A DNA stretch of 64,000 bases, taken from NCBI GenBank assembly GCA_935421135.1, contig OW285187.1:20150429-20214428 (forward strand), in the 5' to 3' direction. Made by a program: the position numbers and the translations under genes. Below are positions 39,376-52,246 of the stretch, in pieces. The notes under the pieces were generated by a model. That model saw only the letters and a list, made by a program, of their open reading frames with translations. It did not search any database and was not told the origin of the DNA. Every line of letters starts with the position of its first letter. Position 1 is the stretch's first letter. Source of the DNA: Bugulina stolonifera. Lineage: Eukaryota; Bryozoa; Gymnolaemata; Cheilostomatida; Bugulidae.

Positions 39376-39715
39376 GCGCCTCGGGTAGGTCTACTTGGTA
39401 AAGTTAGAAGAAGAGATGATGAATATTTTAAAAAAGTAAAATTCACACATTTCATGAACCAAACATGAACATTGCTTGATCATCGGCGAAGCGAACCTCC
39501 TACTTGAACTCCCTCTGTCATTTCCTCCAAAGAATGACTGACGTATCATTCCCTCGGCATAGATGTTAAACAAGTCTGGTGACACCAGACATCCTTGTCT
39601 TACTCCTCTTCCAATGACTGCTCCCTCTGTCTCTCCTACACTTGTTCTAACTATGGCAGTCTGATGTATGTACAATTCTTCGATAAGCCTCCCATCTCTC
39701 CTGGGATGTGTTATA
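39376..39715 (-). pseudogene. LINE RT fragment D (RGVRQG/FADD blocks)
   Basis: The minus strand encodes VIGRGVRQGCLVSPDLFNIY at about 39555-39620, a textbook LINE RT block. After a frame change there is RFADD (about 39478-39494), the catalytic Asp pair. The sequence differs from fragments A-C, so it is another LINE family (RTE or L1-like is possible). It is truncated at both ends. Confidence 0.72.
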
Positions 39716-40329
39716 TAATCTTTACCTGTGTGTTGTAATTGACGTGAATAGCATCCATGTTACTGTACAATGGTTTGATTTAACTCAGAAAACAATAACG
39801 ATTTTGTTGCAAGTTTTATTTAACGTGTATTTAATTTAGCGATGTGCCAGACCTGCACTATTTATTTTAACGATCCACCAACTGCTGGCTGCAGGATCTT
39901 CAGGAATTCTCAGTTTACTGCAGCAAAATTCATAGTACCAGTATCACAATGTTTAGAGAGTTATGCTCTAATATTAAACTTTTGAATACGGTATAATGAA
40001 TTGGTATCAACACAAGCTTTATTAACCATCTAAAGCAATGTCAAAACAATAAATGAGTGAAAACCCACAACTGGTGAGTGAGTAAACAAGCAAAATTTGT
40101 ACAGTAAATGGGTTACTTGAACCTATACACGGTAAGTAGATGCATTATATGCGTAAAAATGGGAAGTAAAACCAAAACCTACATTATATGGACATTGTAA
40201 GTATCAACACTTGGTAAGCAAGCAACTGTCGTTTCATTGTTACAGAACTGGGTACGCACATCTGCTGCAACGCACAGCAGACTTAGGAATGGATGCACAT
40301 TCCAGAATGCTGGCCAATATGAATCCACG
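39716..40329. other. Non-coding
   Basis: Nothing recognised. Confidence 0.45.
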
Positions 40330-41690
40330 AATTGTGGATGCTTTTCGGTCTGACATTCTGCAATGTGCATCCACTACTCAGCCTGCATGCAATGGTTTTA
40401 AAATTGTTGTACTCAGCTTATATGGTGTAACTGTTTCATCACTCTCAGATGCCACTTGCTCACTGTAAAACTTTATAAAAACAGCTTTTAACAGATTTTT
40501 GTACTCGTCATTCAGAGACAAATCTAGTGGCTTCTGGTCGCCTGTGCACCCCACTGGAACATACACCATTAAACAATCCATGCTCATTGGAGCTTCTCTA
40601 AATGACTCGCCTATGCGCAGCAAAGACATCCAAAATAAGCAAGGCTTTTTGGCCAGACTGCACTCTCTTAGATTGTAAATATGGTAACAATATAGGCTGA
40701 CAATATTGCAACATGGTGTGTTCTGTGCTCCAATGGCTATCTGAGTGAGTAATAGACCAAGTAGTAGGGAACTCGTATTGTGCATGGCAATGATCTGTCT
40801 TGCCGCCATATATCAGCTGTGGTGGCAGCAGTTCTCCTGACATCGATATAGTGAGCAGTGCAGTTAGCTGTGTTTTGTCATCTATGCCTGTGATGGGAAC
40901 CTGCTTACTCTCTGTTGCTACCATAGTCCAAACCAAAAGTAGGGATCATCTTCAGCCCGGTTTGATCTAGGTTTAAGATCAGTTCTGTGGGAATGTTATA
41001 TTCTTCCATCATGCTCCTAATAGTAGCAAGGAATTTACGTTTCTGTTCATCAAAGTCCAATGGCCTTTTCCTTGCTGCTTGCGTGCCTGTGGAAATTAAA
41101 AGTACTTTGGGATAAGCAAGTCCTAGTAGCACAAAAACATTTATTTATAACCAGTGAAAGATATATCAACAGCAGTGTATCACTTTTCATCACAAAATCA
41201 AGCACCATTAGCATAATGTGCACAGGCATCTGTGCCAGCTGTGATGTGGTAAGTACATGCAGTGGTAGTGTAGCCTGCACTATGACTGTGCTAGTGCTGC
41301 ATTATTACTACCAATACTACTACTACTTATGACATAAGTAGTGTACAAAAATATATATAACTAACTTCAAACTTCGAGAACTCTGCACTCATAGCATTGC
41401 ATGTGCAATGACAATGTTGCGTCATTTATTATTACTGCAAAATACAACAAACCTTTCCGCTTTGTGAAGCCCATTCATTGCGGAAAGCTCCATACTCATT
41501 CGTTTTTTAGGCTCACACTCTTTGCAAGTGGAGACCTTTTTCTCTTGAGAATTCCCATTGCAACAGCACTGACAACGTCGCAATTTACAACAGCCCCACT
41601 GTCTCTCAACTTCATGATGTACATTTTTAGATCATCCTCGATGTTCAAATCCAATATCCTCGGTCTTCCTTTCTATCTATTCGTGCTCCG
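40330..41690 (-). pseudogene. pogo/Tigger-type (Tc1/mariner superfamily) transposase remnant
   Basis: The minus-strand order is: an HTH-like N-terminal segment at about 41500-41660 (KMYIMKLRDSGAVVN-type), then the DDE_1 catalytic domain with NLDQTGLKM (about 40945-40985, first Asp), TGIDDKTQLTALLTISMSG and LLPPQLIYGGKT (about 40780-40900). Next come LLILDVFAAHR (about 40608-40650, second Asp) and VPVGCTGDQKPLD (about 40510-40560), where the third acidic residue follows in NDEYK. The frames are broken at least three times, at about 41130, 40920 and 40600, so it is dead. The C-terminal tail ends near 40330. Confidence 0.8.
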
Positions 41691-43039
41691 CTCAGTGTAT
41701 GTGACCCCTGGATGCCTGATATGGTGAAGTTTATCCCTAGGCTCGAGTCTATGCTGTCTTGCATATCTTCTAGCATGCCTCCTCTTCAGCTCATCCTTGG
41801 TGTGTCATCAGCCCTGATCGACTCTACTATGCTATTATCTCTTATAACGAAAGTCTCCCCTTTCTCCATCTCTATCTCACTATCTCCATCTCGGTATCTC
41901 TATCTTACCATCTTTATCTTACTATTTCTATCAGTCTTCGCTATCTTTTACCAGATTCTGTAAAAGAAATTTTGAATTAATAATCATAGATATAATCTGG
42001 ATCTCTTCTCTCCTTTCTAACTCTACCCCTACTACTATCACCCACACCATCCTCTCGGGGACTACACTCTAACTCACTGTTACTGGTCAAATCTGTTTAA
42101 CCCCCGGCCTCTTTTTTCCTCTTTACGGTCGGTGACTCATCTCTCTTCAACTCCCCTTGTGCTTGCAACCTTAAACCACTACTTTCTCACCATTCGATAT
42201 TTGCAAATAATACTGGTCATCTTATTTCATGAAATTGATGTGCTGTTTGTCTTTGTAAACCTAATGGCAGCCAAGATAAATTTGAATATTGGCTATTATG
42301 ACCTCCATTCAGCATTGAGACCTGTTAAGTTCCTATGGCTATGCCTGTCTTAAGTCTATACTTGTAACTTATGTACATAGGTAAACTACTAACATCAAAT
42401 AGCCCAGTAATCTTATTGAGTCAACACTAACTTTCATTTTATGAATAACTCTTGTGCACAGTGATGAATAAGTAAGTTAGTCATGCCCACAAAAAACAAT
42501 GCAATGCATTGCAAGTCCTATGGCTATATCTGTAGCACAGTTCTATATTAGCTTCTCGAGTCCTTCCAAAATTCCCAACATAGGCTGATTGAAGGTGAAA
42601 TCAGCCAATATTAAAATAGGGTTTTCTTGGCAGCTGTTAGGTTACCAAAGACAAACAACACATCAATCTTACTGAAAAAGGATGAACAAGATTATTTGCA
42701 AATATTGAATGGTGCGACAGTAGTGGTTTAAGTGAACTCCAGACCTCTACAGGAGCCTTCCGTTTACCTCAACCCAGTAAGTGTATGGTTCCTCTGCTTG
42801 ATATTTCACCACGCCAGCCCTGCTAGGATCCTCGTGGTCTCTCTTTACCCGCACCCTGATCCATTCATCGAGGTCTGTCATTTTCACCGCCCTGTGGCCC
42901 CTGTCAAAATCGCGTTTCCGTCACTCTTTCAGGCTTGTGTCTCTAAGCTTAAAATTTTCCCTGTCTGGTACTGTGTTTCCTACAGCTTCCAGCCTCGGTG
43001 TGTGATTCCTCAACTTCCTACCCATCATCAGCTAATCTG
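41691..43039. other. No supported gene
   Basis: A pyrimidine-rich region (about 41860-41945, TCTATCTTACC-type) and short ORFs without domains. No gene called. Confidence 0.4.
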
Positions 43040-43109
43040 GTCTATATAAGCTCTCCATAGGCATAGTCCTATAAGCTAACGAGCCAGCAGCTTATCCTTC
43101 TCTTTCCTC

Positions 43110-43345
43110 CGCATAGTCTTCACCGTTTCCACTGCCTTTCCGCCATTCCATTGCTTTGATGGTGGTGTTGGCTACTACTGGTCTCATGTGTAATTGAGAA
43201 CTCCGACATTAAATCTCTCCATTCTTTTGAGATGTAGCATGGCCTGTTATTTGACCACATTTTTCTATGCCCCAAACAGCTATCAGTGGCCTGAATTTCT
43301 TGAAAAGGAACTCCCCTGTTTGGCAGTGAGTACGAGCTGTCACCT
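43110..43345 (-). pseudogene. gypsy-type integrase fragment
   Basis: The minus strand encodes SKEWRDLMSEFSITHETSS followed by HHHQSNGMAER, the end of the rve core (second Asp replaced) and the Glu-containing NG..AER block of Ty3/gypsy integrases. It joins a copia-type sequence on its 5' side at about 43345. Confidence 0.65.
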
Positions 43346-44490
43346 GGTGATTTATACCACATGTTCGGAGGTATTTGTTTGATGTGAATTCACCCAACGT
43401 ACCTATCCTATTGCCCGTATGATTCTTGACCTTAGCTTTGTACTGCTGAAAACAAAAAATGCATCCCCGTTGTTTGATACAAAGTACACATCAGCATAAT
43501 TATCTTGAATAATCATCAATGAAACTAACAGAATATTTTCGACCAGCTAGCGAGTTTGTGTGCATCGTACCGCAGACATCAGTATGCACTAACTCTAGTG
43601 TACTCTGTGACTTGATACCACAAGCTAACATAAACGGCTTCCTCGTCATCTTTCCTTTTACATGCGAGTCACAAAATCCTACACTAACATCAGATAGATC
43701 AGCGCCAGCTACTACAGCTTCGCTGTTAGCATGTTTGATCATAGCATGACATGCTTGAGCCTATCGTTTATGCCATACTGAGTTGCATGGCACGGTGCAT
43801 GCTTAGTAATCCCTGTCAGCTAGGTCTAGGTAATACAGTTTGTCTATGACCGTACCCATAGCATGAACTGTACCACATCTGTTTTTGCGCCAACACCTAC
43901 TGTGGCCAAACTGAACAATCAAGTCTCACTAAGTGGCTGCCTTCACAGAAAACAAGTTGCGACTCAAGTCCGATACTTGTAACACATCATACAGTGTCAC
44001 TGCTCTATACTTAGCTATGTTGGAGTATGCTTTTAGCGTAACATTGCCCCTACCGATCACTTCCACCATAGAGCCATATGCAATACAGTCTCTGGGTTGC
44101 CATACGGCGGGTGGCACCACCATCTATTATTCAATTCTTTTTGACCGAACACTCACCAAGCGCCAATTTTGGGTTAAGATTGCGGAATCTTCTGCGTTAC
44201 TAGTATCACCATCTTGCACACTCATCCCAGCCTCTCTGGTAATGGTTGGGGTTTCCACAAGAGTAGCAGCTTCTGGGGCCGCCAGCTTTGTAGCTATCAG
44301 CTGACAGGGCCGTTATCAGAGTTACTGGGACTTTGTTCCTCCAACCAATTCTGCTCCTCATTCAACAAAACATTAGTCACGTGCTGTAGAGTGAGTTTTT
44401 CGCCATGAGCTTCAAGGGCAGTATCAAGTGTAGCATAACTTTCTGACTTGATAGAATTCCCTTTGACTTTAATGTCCTTGACAGGCCATG
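43346..44490 (-). pseudogene. Ty1/copia pol remnant (protease to integrase)
   Basis: On the minus strand, 43929-44123 shows the GAG-pre-integrase-type segment (LYDVLQVSDLSRNLFSVKAAT). The sequence 43500-43742 shows the integrase start (KGKMTRKPF, then LELVHTDVCG with the first catalytic Asp, and FIDDYSR). At about 43360-43397 there is GEFTSNKYL..CGINHQVT, the block around the second Asp. This order is specific to Ty1/copia. Stops and frameshifts occur throughout and the RT region is missing, replaced by the gypsy fragment. Confidence 0.75.
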
Positions 44491-44603
44491 GAACTTGCCA
44501 GATATTTTACTGAAGAAGTGGTTTACCACAGGTCGACGAGATTTTTATACAGCCTTGCTGTCTACCTAGTTTTCAAAACACACCGAAATATTAACCACTA
44601 GCT

Positions 44604-44707
<104 letters not shown>

Positions 44708-44777
44708 GCAATCCATGTGTCAGCTAGAAAAAATCGGATTGTTACAATGAAGAAACAGAGTAAGATAATGCATAATG

Positions 44778-45290
44778 ATGTGTTAAGAGCAGACGTGGTG
44801 AATGAAAAAGCTCTTCAGGCATTTCAGTGTCCTGCATTTCGGTGGGCGGTATACAGTATTTAGTCGGGAGGAGGCCCTAGCTTGATTTAAAACAATGCGA
44901 CTAAAAAGTGGATGAGTTGTATCAGATGCAATCTTCTTGAATGCTAGCTTTGAAAAGCTATTAATAAAGTCACTAAGGGAACGCAAATTTAAAGACTTCA
45001 GTCTGTCGGGGTACTCCAAATCTGGTTCTATGATTTTAGTAGCAGATTCCTGTACATAATCTTTGATTTAGAAGTGTTTGAAAGAAAGTGATAAAAGACA
45101 GGTGATTCGTAAGCTAAAACAGAACATATGTTTGTACAGTAGTACCTCTTCAGTCCGCTTTGATCCATCTCGACTTTTCTCAGCTGTCGCATTAAAAAGA
45201 GTTTTGAGTTGCATTTTTTCACTAAAAGTTCTACATGATCTATAAAAGTAAGATGATTATCCACTAAAACATTCACCCTACATACTAGAT
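44778..45290 (-). pseudogene. LINE RT 3' end, fragment E
   Basis: The minus strand encodes VDNHLTFIDHVELLVKKC and LFLMRQLRK...GLKRYY (45028-45276). After a stop it gives EYPDRLKSLNLRSLSDFI and HPLFSRI..N..R.SSRLN (44783-45019). This is the post-RT region typical of animal CR1/Rex-type LINEs. The (AAT)n array 70 bp further on could be derived from its tail. Confidence 0.68.
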
Positions 45291-46429
45291 AAATAAGTGC
45301 ATCAAAGAGAAAAAGCTAAGAGGATGGATTAGGTTCAGAATGAAGCTTGGAACTACTTATGCAATAGACTTACATGTACATAGATGAAAGGATTAAAGCT
45401 ATAGGTCAAAGGGTACATGTTTAAGATTTAAAATATTGCTAATACATATACATATAATCATAGGTGAAAAATCTATATGCCTTGCTTAGTGTTGATTTGG
45501 TTAGTTACAGAATGGTTTTAGTGGATAAGATTGTCTTTGTATGTTTAATTTGTGGTTTGTGCTGTTTGATATGTAGTGCTTCTCATATTTTCCTTCTAAT
45601 GTTCTTGAATCTGTTCCTGCCTAGTATTGCTAAATTAAGTTGGTGCAGTTTCGAAGCTCTGGTCTCATAGTGTGTTAGATTATTGCATGTGAAGTTTAGA
45701 TATCCTTCTGTATTGACAGCAACTACTAAACTGATAGCACAGATATGTTTCTCATGATATATCAGTAAGGTCTGCTCGGTTTTAGTGCCTTCCATTAAGG
45801 CGAATCGTTTTTTGACTGTGACCTCAAGTTCTTATAGTGCTCAGGCATCTCTCATTGCCATCGCCTGTTCCTTAAACAGCAACTTGTCACCAATTGGTTC
45901 CTGGTCACTTTGAAGCTGAGCATATTATTGTTCAGGTTAGAAGCTGTGCTCTGTTTCTGTAATAACAAATAAGGGCCTATATTTTAAATAATGTTAATGA
46001 TTTCAGTGGGTGGTCATCAATGAACCCAAATTACCACAAATTTACATTGAGCCCTGGAGATATTGGCCTTAGGGGTAGCCTAGCCGATCTTTACTGTAGC
46101 ATCTAATAGGCTCTTGGCCATGAAAATGCATCCAAGTCTGTCATGGATTGCCTGTGCATCTCATCTGTTGCCTAGAGTAGAGGCCTTATTACCAATAAGC
46201 ACATTTCTTCAGTTTCTCTCATTCTATGAATTGATATTTGCACTGTCTATTGATATTATTAGTTATACATATCTATATGTATATTATTATGTATATGCGG
46301 AAATTCACAGCATACCTAACATGAGAAAACCTTTCACCTTCTCCCCTGAGATTAGCCAGCTGTTTGTGTGACAACAGCTACGTGTTGATAGAAGCAAGGG
46401 TAATGAATCCTAAAGTGTTGCAATGCACT
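45291..46429. other. No supported gene
   Basis: Short ORFs only; no recognisable domain. Confidence 0.4.
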
Positions 46430-48310
46430 TTGCTGTAGGCTTCCTTCTTAGAACTTAGAATTTTGCACCTCCAATGGCATAGGTTCTGTCATTCTGACAT
46501 GCACCAACTTGCATAGTGTCAGACTGCTATCTTGTTGTGTATCAAGTGTACTGTCCAATAAAGGACTGTCAAACGGTTCAGATTCATCTTCTGATGACTC
46601 CAAGGCACCATTGCCAACCATAGCATGAGACACAGCACTGGTATCATCTGTTGAAGTTCTGCATTGCTCAATCTTATAAGTTGATCAGATGAGGCTCCTG
46701 TAGTTGCGGTATTAGACGGTTCTGTAGCCACAGTGACTGCAGTTGCTTTATCCAAATGACAGCCTTGGGACTAAACACAAACGAAACCATATGATCGTGG
46801 CATTCTGAGTTTTCAACCGAATTCCAAATATTAACTATTATATGATTACTCACGCTTGCATAAAAACATCAAGCCACCTATAAGAAATGTGCATGTGTTA
46901 ACACAACAATAGGGTCATTATAAATACAGTTACATTAGTAACTATTAGACTGTGCATGAAAATCCAGGCTTGTTCACAATATAAGATCAAGCCACACATA
47001 TAGTGCTGCTAGGTTGCCAAGATTTGAACACGTGTTCCGCTACAAGTTGCCCTTTTATTTTGTCAACTAGCCTTTCAGAAATGAATTCTAGCTTGAACCT
47101 TGAATCGAGACTAGTAGTTTTCTCAAACAGTTGTAGCAATTTAGAATTTGGATCTTGTGTGTCATCATCAAAGCCAATATCTGCAATGTGATGATATACA
47201 TGTACATGTATACATCCACATGTATATTACACTTCAACTCAGCATAGATGACTAAGCAGGCATTTAAACTGGATAACTTGCACAGCACTTGATGAATCCT
47301 CTGAAATCAAAAAATTCTCATAGCCTATCTTGTAGGCAGCATGACATGAGATGAGTCAATAATGAATATCTTCTGTTGCTACAATCCTAAAAAGTCAAAC
47401 TTAAATCAATCAATCAATCAAACTAATAATCAATCAAGTTGCAAACTGAAGTGAAATAAAATTGTACCTATCTCAAAAGTTGTTGGAGAAAGTATCAAAT
47501 GCTCGTCAGCTCTGTCAGTTCTGCTGTTCGTATGTATACCTGGTTCTTGCTCAATAACGAAGCACCAGAGTTTTAATTTTAAATTCCAACGTGTATTGTT
47601 ATCAGTTGGCATGATTTTAACTGGCAAATCGAACTTTCGTTGAATGCGTCGAAGTGTGTTTTTTCTTCGAACTGCCAAATTCTGCACTAATTTCTCGACC
47701 AAGACTAAGGGCCTTGTCAACCTTGTTTTCTGAGATACCATTGTTTATGCTGTTGTGCAATATGTGACTGAAACATGGAATGTGAGGTTTTCCAAGTCTT
47801 GAACCAGCCAGCTTCATGTTGGAGGCGCTATCTGTAGTTAGTGACACTAGCTCATCTTTCTTGATTGACCATTGATCAAGCATGTCGGTAATCACTTCAC
47901 AAATGTTTTCACCAGCATGATCTTGTGGCATGCCACATGTTTCAAGAACTCCTGCTTCAAGACTCCACCGGATTCTCACTAGTTGCTGAGTATACATTAG
48001 CCTGTTTTAAATCTGTCAAAACTACATTTTTGGTGTCATTGTATAGTTTGGAGATTAACACTTTGGAGAAATGCAACCTCCACAGGTCGCTCATATTTAC
48101 CCTCAGAGCTGTAGACTGGTAGACAAGTTTTTGCTTGATATTTAGCAATGTTTAGCCTAACTTTAAAGTATCTAGCTCTTTTAATTAAACTTTCTTTCAA
48201 AGTTAACTGCCTCGATGATGACTGTTTAGATGTTTGATTACCAGTATCAGATTTCTGAATTTCTTCAAATTGTACTGAGTGTGTTCTCCTGAGGTGAACT
48301 CTCATGTTGA
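46430..48310 (-). pseudogene. hAT (ZBED/Hermes-like) transposase remnant
   Basis: On the minus strand, in order: the end of a BED finger (HLRRTH) with a Ser/Lys linker (48036-48305), then the catalytic region at 47617-47997 with LTTDSASNMKLAGSR and PHIPCFSHILHNSI (the C-x2-H segment of hAT insertion domains). The blocks KIMPTDNNTRWNLKLK at about 47570-47640, in another frame, and SLDSRFKLEFISERLVDKIK at about 47050-47120 follow. Acidic and Ser-rich sequence lies further downstream at 46448-46755. At least three frame changes and stops make it non-functional, and no C-terminal hATC dimerisation motif is clear. Confidence 0.8.
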
Positions 48311-49307
48311 TAGTGGTGCATATTTTAGTTGAAATTTTTTATGGCAAAGTTTACACTCTACCTAATGATTATTATGATTATCCACTTTTTTCCTCCTCAC
48401 TTGTTGATTTTTTCAGCTTTCCACTAGCAGTAGCACCATCTCCATCGGCATTTTCTTCATCAACAACCTTTGCAACCTTTGTCTAGCTCCTATAAAGAAT
48501 TCCCATACTACAGACATTGTGATTGTTATCCTACATTCAGTCACACTTGTGCTCAAAGACAAAGAGGAAGTGGAAAATACGAACGTACACCCGTTGTGTT
48601 TGCAGTGACAAAAAATGTTTGCAAAAAAATTTTTCCTTTTATTGATAAATAAACACTTCTATTTGTTAAACTAGTACTTCAATATAATTTTTTGGAAAAA
48701 AGTAGTGATTTTATCGCTGTGAACGATTTTTTGATTTCTTGGGGAGACAACCAATCTGGAGATCCAGGCAGTGTGAGATCGACCTATTTCGATTAAAGCT
48801 AATAATCACATAAGCAATAAGCATGTGTTGCTGTAAAAGTCGGGTCATAGGGAATGACCAAAGAGTTCCTCTACTAGAATCATGATAAAAGCAAATAAAT
48901 AACATTTAATTCAATTTAGAAGCCATCTGATAATGTTATACTTAATATTGCCTCATTTTGAACATTTATTGTACACTAGACCTAACCAAACTGTAATGCC
49001 AACTTCCATTGCACTGGAATATAAAAGAAGTGTAAATTGTTTAAGAGAAAGTTGCAAGTTGCCAGCATCTATTTGTAAATGTGTGTGTAGTATATACATG
49101 TACATGCATGTACATGTATATGCAGTGTACATGTACATATTATATCATGCATGTTATTTATGATAATACTAAATCATTGTTGTCATAAATTTACGTTAAA
49201 AATATACAGATTGAGCTAATGTTTCCGTTAAAGTGGCACTCATTATCCTTTTCTTTTCTAGATTAATCAGCCTTCAATAACTGTCAACTGTTGGCCTGAC
49301 TTCAAAC
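48311..49307 (+). other. Upstream region of the FIG4-like exons
   Basis: No gene is seen. A dense cluster of TACATG/ATGTA palindromic words lies at 49090-49145. Any promoter of the FIG4-like gene would lie here, but I see no convincing core element. Confidence 0.4.
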
Positions 49308-49578
49308 ATGATACAAGCATATAAAAACTTTGCTAATCTTGTCCAAAAGATAACCGTATATGAAACTAAAGAGGTAAGATAATATATATTGTTTTGATGC
49401 AGAAAGATGGTAGTTGTCCAAAATACTCAATGCACTTCATTGGATCGGTTGATCAGCACATGTTGCTTCATTTTTGTAGACTCTATATGTACTTGGATCG
49501 GATGAAGAAGAAAAGGTCTTTCGCCTATTGGAAATAAATCGTAATGACAGAAGAGAGTTGGTCATTCATGAAGAGCAG
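49308..49578 (+). CDS. FIG4: FIG4/SAC3-like phosphoinositide phosphatase, first two coding exons
   Basis: Exon 1, 49308-49373 (66 nt, phase 0), encodes a 22-residue N-terminus with LVQKITVYETKE. Exon 2, 49480-49578 (99 nt, phase 0), encodes LYVLGSDEEEKVFRLLEINR and RRELVIHEEQ. Together they match the N-terminal pattern of FIG4/Sac3 (QK..YET...Y.VGS..E.K.R.LKI.R...LVI). Donor GTAAGA follows exon 1, acceptor TTTTGTAG precedes exon 2, and GTTCGT follows exon 2. FIG4 dephosphorylates PI(3,5)P2 in complex with PIKfyve and VAC14 on endolysosomes. The SAC catalytic domain is not found in the remaining 14 kb, so the gene continues beyond a TE-filled intron or is truncated. Confidence 0.6.
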
Positions 49579-50677
49579 GTTCGTTTGCATATCTGCATGT
49601 ACCATATTGTACATTACAGTGGTTTTCCGAATTAATTTACATTTAAGCTTAGATAAACGTTACCTGAATTGTAACTGTTTCAAAACTATTGTAAACATCT
49701 TGCACCATCCCAGAAGGCTTTGTAATTATTTAGCTACTAGCCAATCATGTTAACTGAATAATAATAATTATTAATATTATCTTGTTATTGACAACTAGCA
49801 TTGTACATGTACACTGGTCTAATCTGGATGTGGGATTCTAACCTGTCACATTATTCCAATGAATCTGGTTGATTGTGATTAGCTCTCAGGATAAGCCCGA
49901 TTCATGTACAATTAATTCAACGAAATGAGTACCAGCCATTATTTATGTCATGTTAAATATTTCTTTATTTAAAACCAATCATATAAATTAGTCTTCTTAA
50001 TATGTTCATTGAAACACAGAACTCTTGGTCGCCGGCGACTTCCGTTTCCAGTAGTTTCTCGATTCCTATTTAGAAGTTTCTTGTTAATTGTTTGTATGAT
50101 CCATAACAATTGGAAATAGCAGTTTTCCTTTGGGGTTTTTTATTTTCGCAATTTTTGCCTTTCCTTTGATTCTTACTTTGCCGAGGTTTTCAACCTTGAT
50201 TTTTTTTTCAAACACGTCCAGCTAATTCTGCAATCAGATGGTATTGAATATCTCCAGATTTATCTACTCCGACATAAGGAATAGCGATGACGTCATTTTA
50301 GACAGGCTGCAGACCAAACTTTGCTGATTTGAGTTTGACTTCATCCGAACAAGTTCTGATAGAGTTAAGCAATTTACCAAACATGAAGTGACTGCTAGTG
50401 GATCAAGTTTTTTGAATCTTTACAGACTATGCAAATGCTGGTAGTTTGGACAAGCTTCCAGTTTTATATTAAAATTATTAGCTGAATTTGTATGTAAGTG
50501 CTCATTTTATTAATACTCGTATTTTACAACAAATGGTTGAAGTCAACGCTTCAGTAGATCAAATTAATCTTGATGTATTTATTAATAATCTAAAGCAGAT
50601 CCCTGCAAAGTGGGACAACAGGTTGCCTATTTATTGTATCAAGATGGCTAAGCAAGCAGCTTCTCCTGTATGGCAGC
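49579..50677 (+). other. Possible FIG4-like intron sequence
   Basis: Nothing recognised. I searched for the next FIG4 exon (a region rich in Lys/Gln preceding the SAC domain) and found none. Confidence 0.4.
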
Positions 50678-51615
50678 ACAAGCTTTTTGTACAACCAGAA
50701 CAGTGGTAGATCCAGCCATGGAGATAGGGCAAAAGTGCAAGAAAAGAATCTAGGGTTTTTCCTTTAGCCAACGCTTCACTTATTACGAGTTATGACGCAA
50801 TGTCCATTCCAGCTGGGTGTGTTAGGAGCACAATAAGCTCCAGCAGTGTCTGAAACAGGGTGCCGACCTCCAAGCAAATTCTTCGCAAATGTGGGTCCAG
50901 AAGGAACTAAATTAGTCAGACGACGCTCGGGAATTATGTTTCTTGCAGCACTGAAAATAAATTTAAACAACAGAACCCAAACAGTTTTTTGCACATGCTT
51001 GGAAAAATATTTCTTTCTGATATGTATTTCATTTGACATTCTAGATGATAAAGAGTTTAGGAACTCACCTTTTCGGCACGCTGGACCAAATATGCTGTTT
51101 GTCCAAGAAGGTGTCACCGCTATGGGATTGAGTTACAAGTTTAATAACAAGCTTTTTGTACAACCAGAACAGTGGTAGATCCAGCCAAGGAGATAGGGCA
51201 AAAGTGCAAGAAAAGAATCTAGGGTTTTTCCTTTAGCCAACGCTTCACTTATTGCGAGTTATGACGCAATGTCCATTCCAGCTGGGTGTGTTAGGAGCAC
51301 TATAAGCTCCAGCAGTGTCTGAAACAGGGTGCCGACCTCCAAGCAAATTCTTGGCAAATGTGGGTCCAGAAGGAACTAAATTAGTCAGAAGATGCTCGGG
51401 AATTATGTTTCTTGCAGCACTGAAAATAAATTTAAACCACAGAACCCAAACAGTCTTTTGCACATGCTTAGAAAAATATTTCTTTCTGATATGTATTTCA
51501 TTTGACATTCTAGATGATAAAGAGTTTAGGAACTCACCTTTTCTGCACGCTGGACCAAATATGCTGTTTGTCCAAGAAGGTGTCACCGCTATGGGATTGA
51601 GTTACAAGTTTAATA
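50678..51615 (+). repeat. 469-bp tandem duplication
   Basis: Copy 1 is 50678-51146 and copy 2 is 51147-51615, with only a few percent substitutions (for example 50705 T versus 51174 A in CCATGG/CCAAGG, and TTCGCA versus TTGGCA near 50881/51350). Each starts ACAAGCTTTTTGTAC. Parallel ORFs on both strands exist in the two copies but have no recognisable domain. Confidence 0.93.
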
Positions 51616-52246
51616 ACATCAACAGGCTATATGCCTTGCCAGTCTTATATGATGTCAATGTATCTTTAGATAGAGAGCAACCTTTTTCTGCATGAATTTT
51701 ACAATCTCTAGATATATGTTGTCTGAGGCCAGAATGATATCCCTTCTGTATCCAGTATCCATTTTTTAACCGATTAGGATCAACAGCAGACCCTGGGCTT
51801 TTCTTTATAAATAGCTACGTAATCCACCTTTCTTGATTGGAGTTCTTCTACTGCTGTTGGATTTTCAGGTACTTGCTGGTTATAAAGAACATATTACCCG
51901 CGCACTCAGTTCCTCACTTGTACTCCCCAAGTCTGTGCCGCCAATTTGATTAAAATTCAACCCACATGTAAAGCACTACCTACCCTATGTTGTTTTGATG
52001 TTCAAGAGCTGACCTACTTTATTGTTGACTAACACATACCAATAACACTGGATGAACTAAACCACATCATACCGTGTGAATGGCGATGACACAAAGCCAC
52101 AAAAGCACCAAGGACTTATGGGAGGTGCAGTGGCTAAGTAAGGCTTTCGGATTTTGTTCTATCAACTGTCACAAGACCAACACGCATATAATGCACGCCA
52201 TCATGAACTTGGCTCCTCTAATTTGCAACGTCTTGGTGAAGATGAT
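51616..52246. other. Non-coding
   Basis: No gene recognised. Confidence 0.4.

Noticed and set aside
50846..51695. Paired ORFs of 110-126 codons in the tandem duplication as a gene pair
   Set aside because: Equal-length ORFs occur on the opposite strand of both copies and no domain is recognisable; similarity is explained by duplication.
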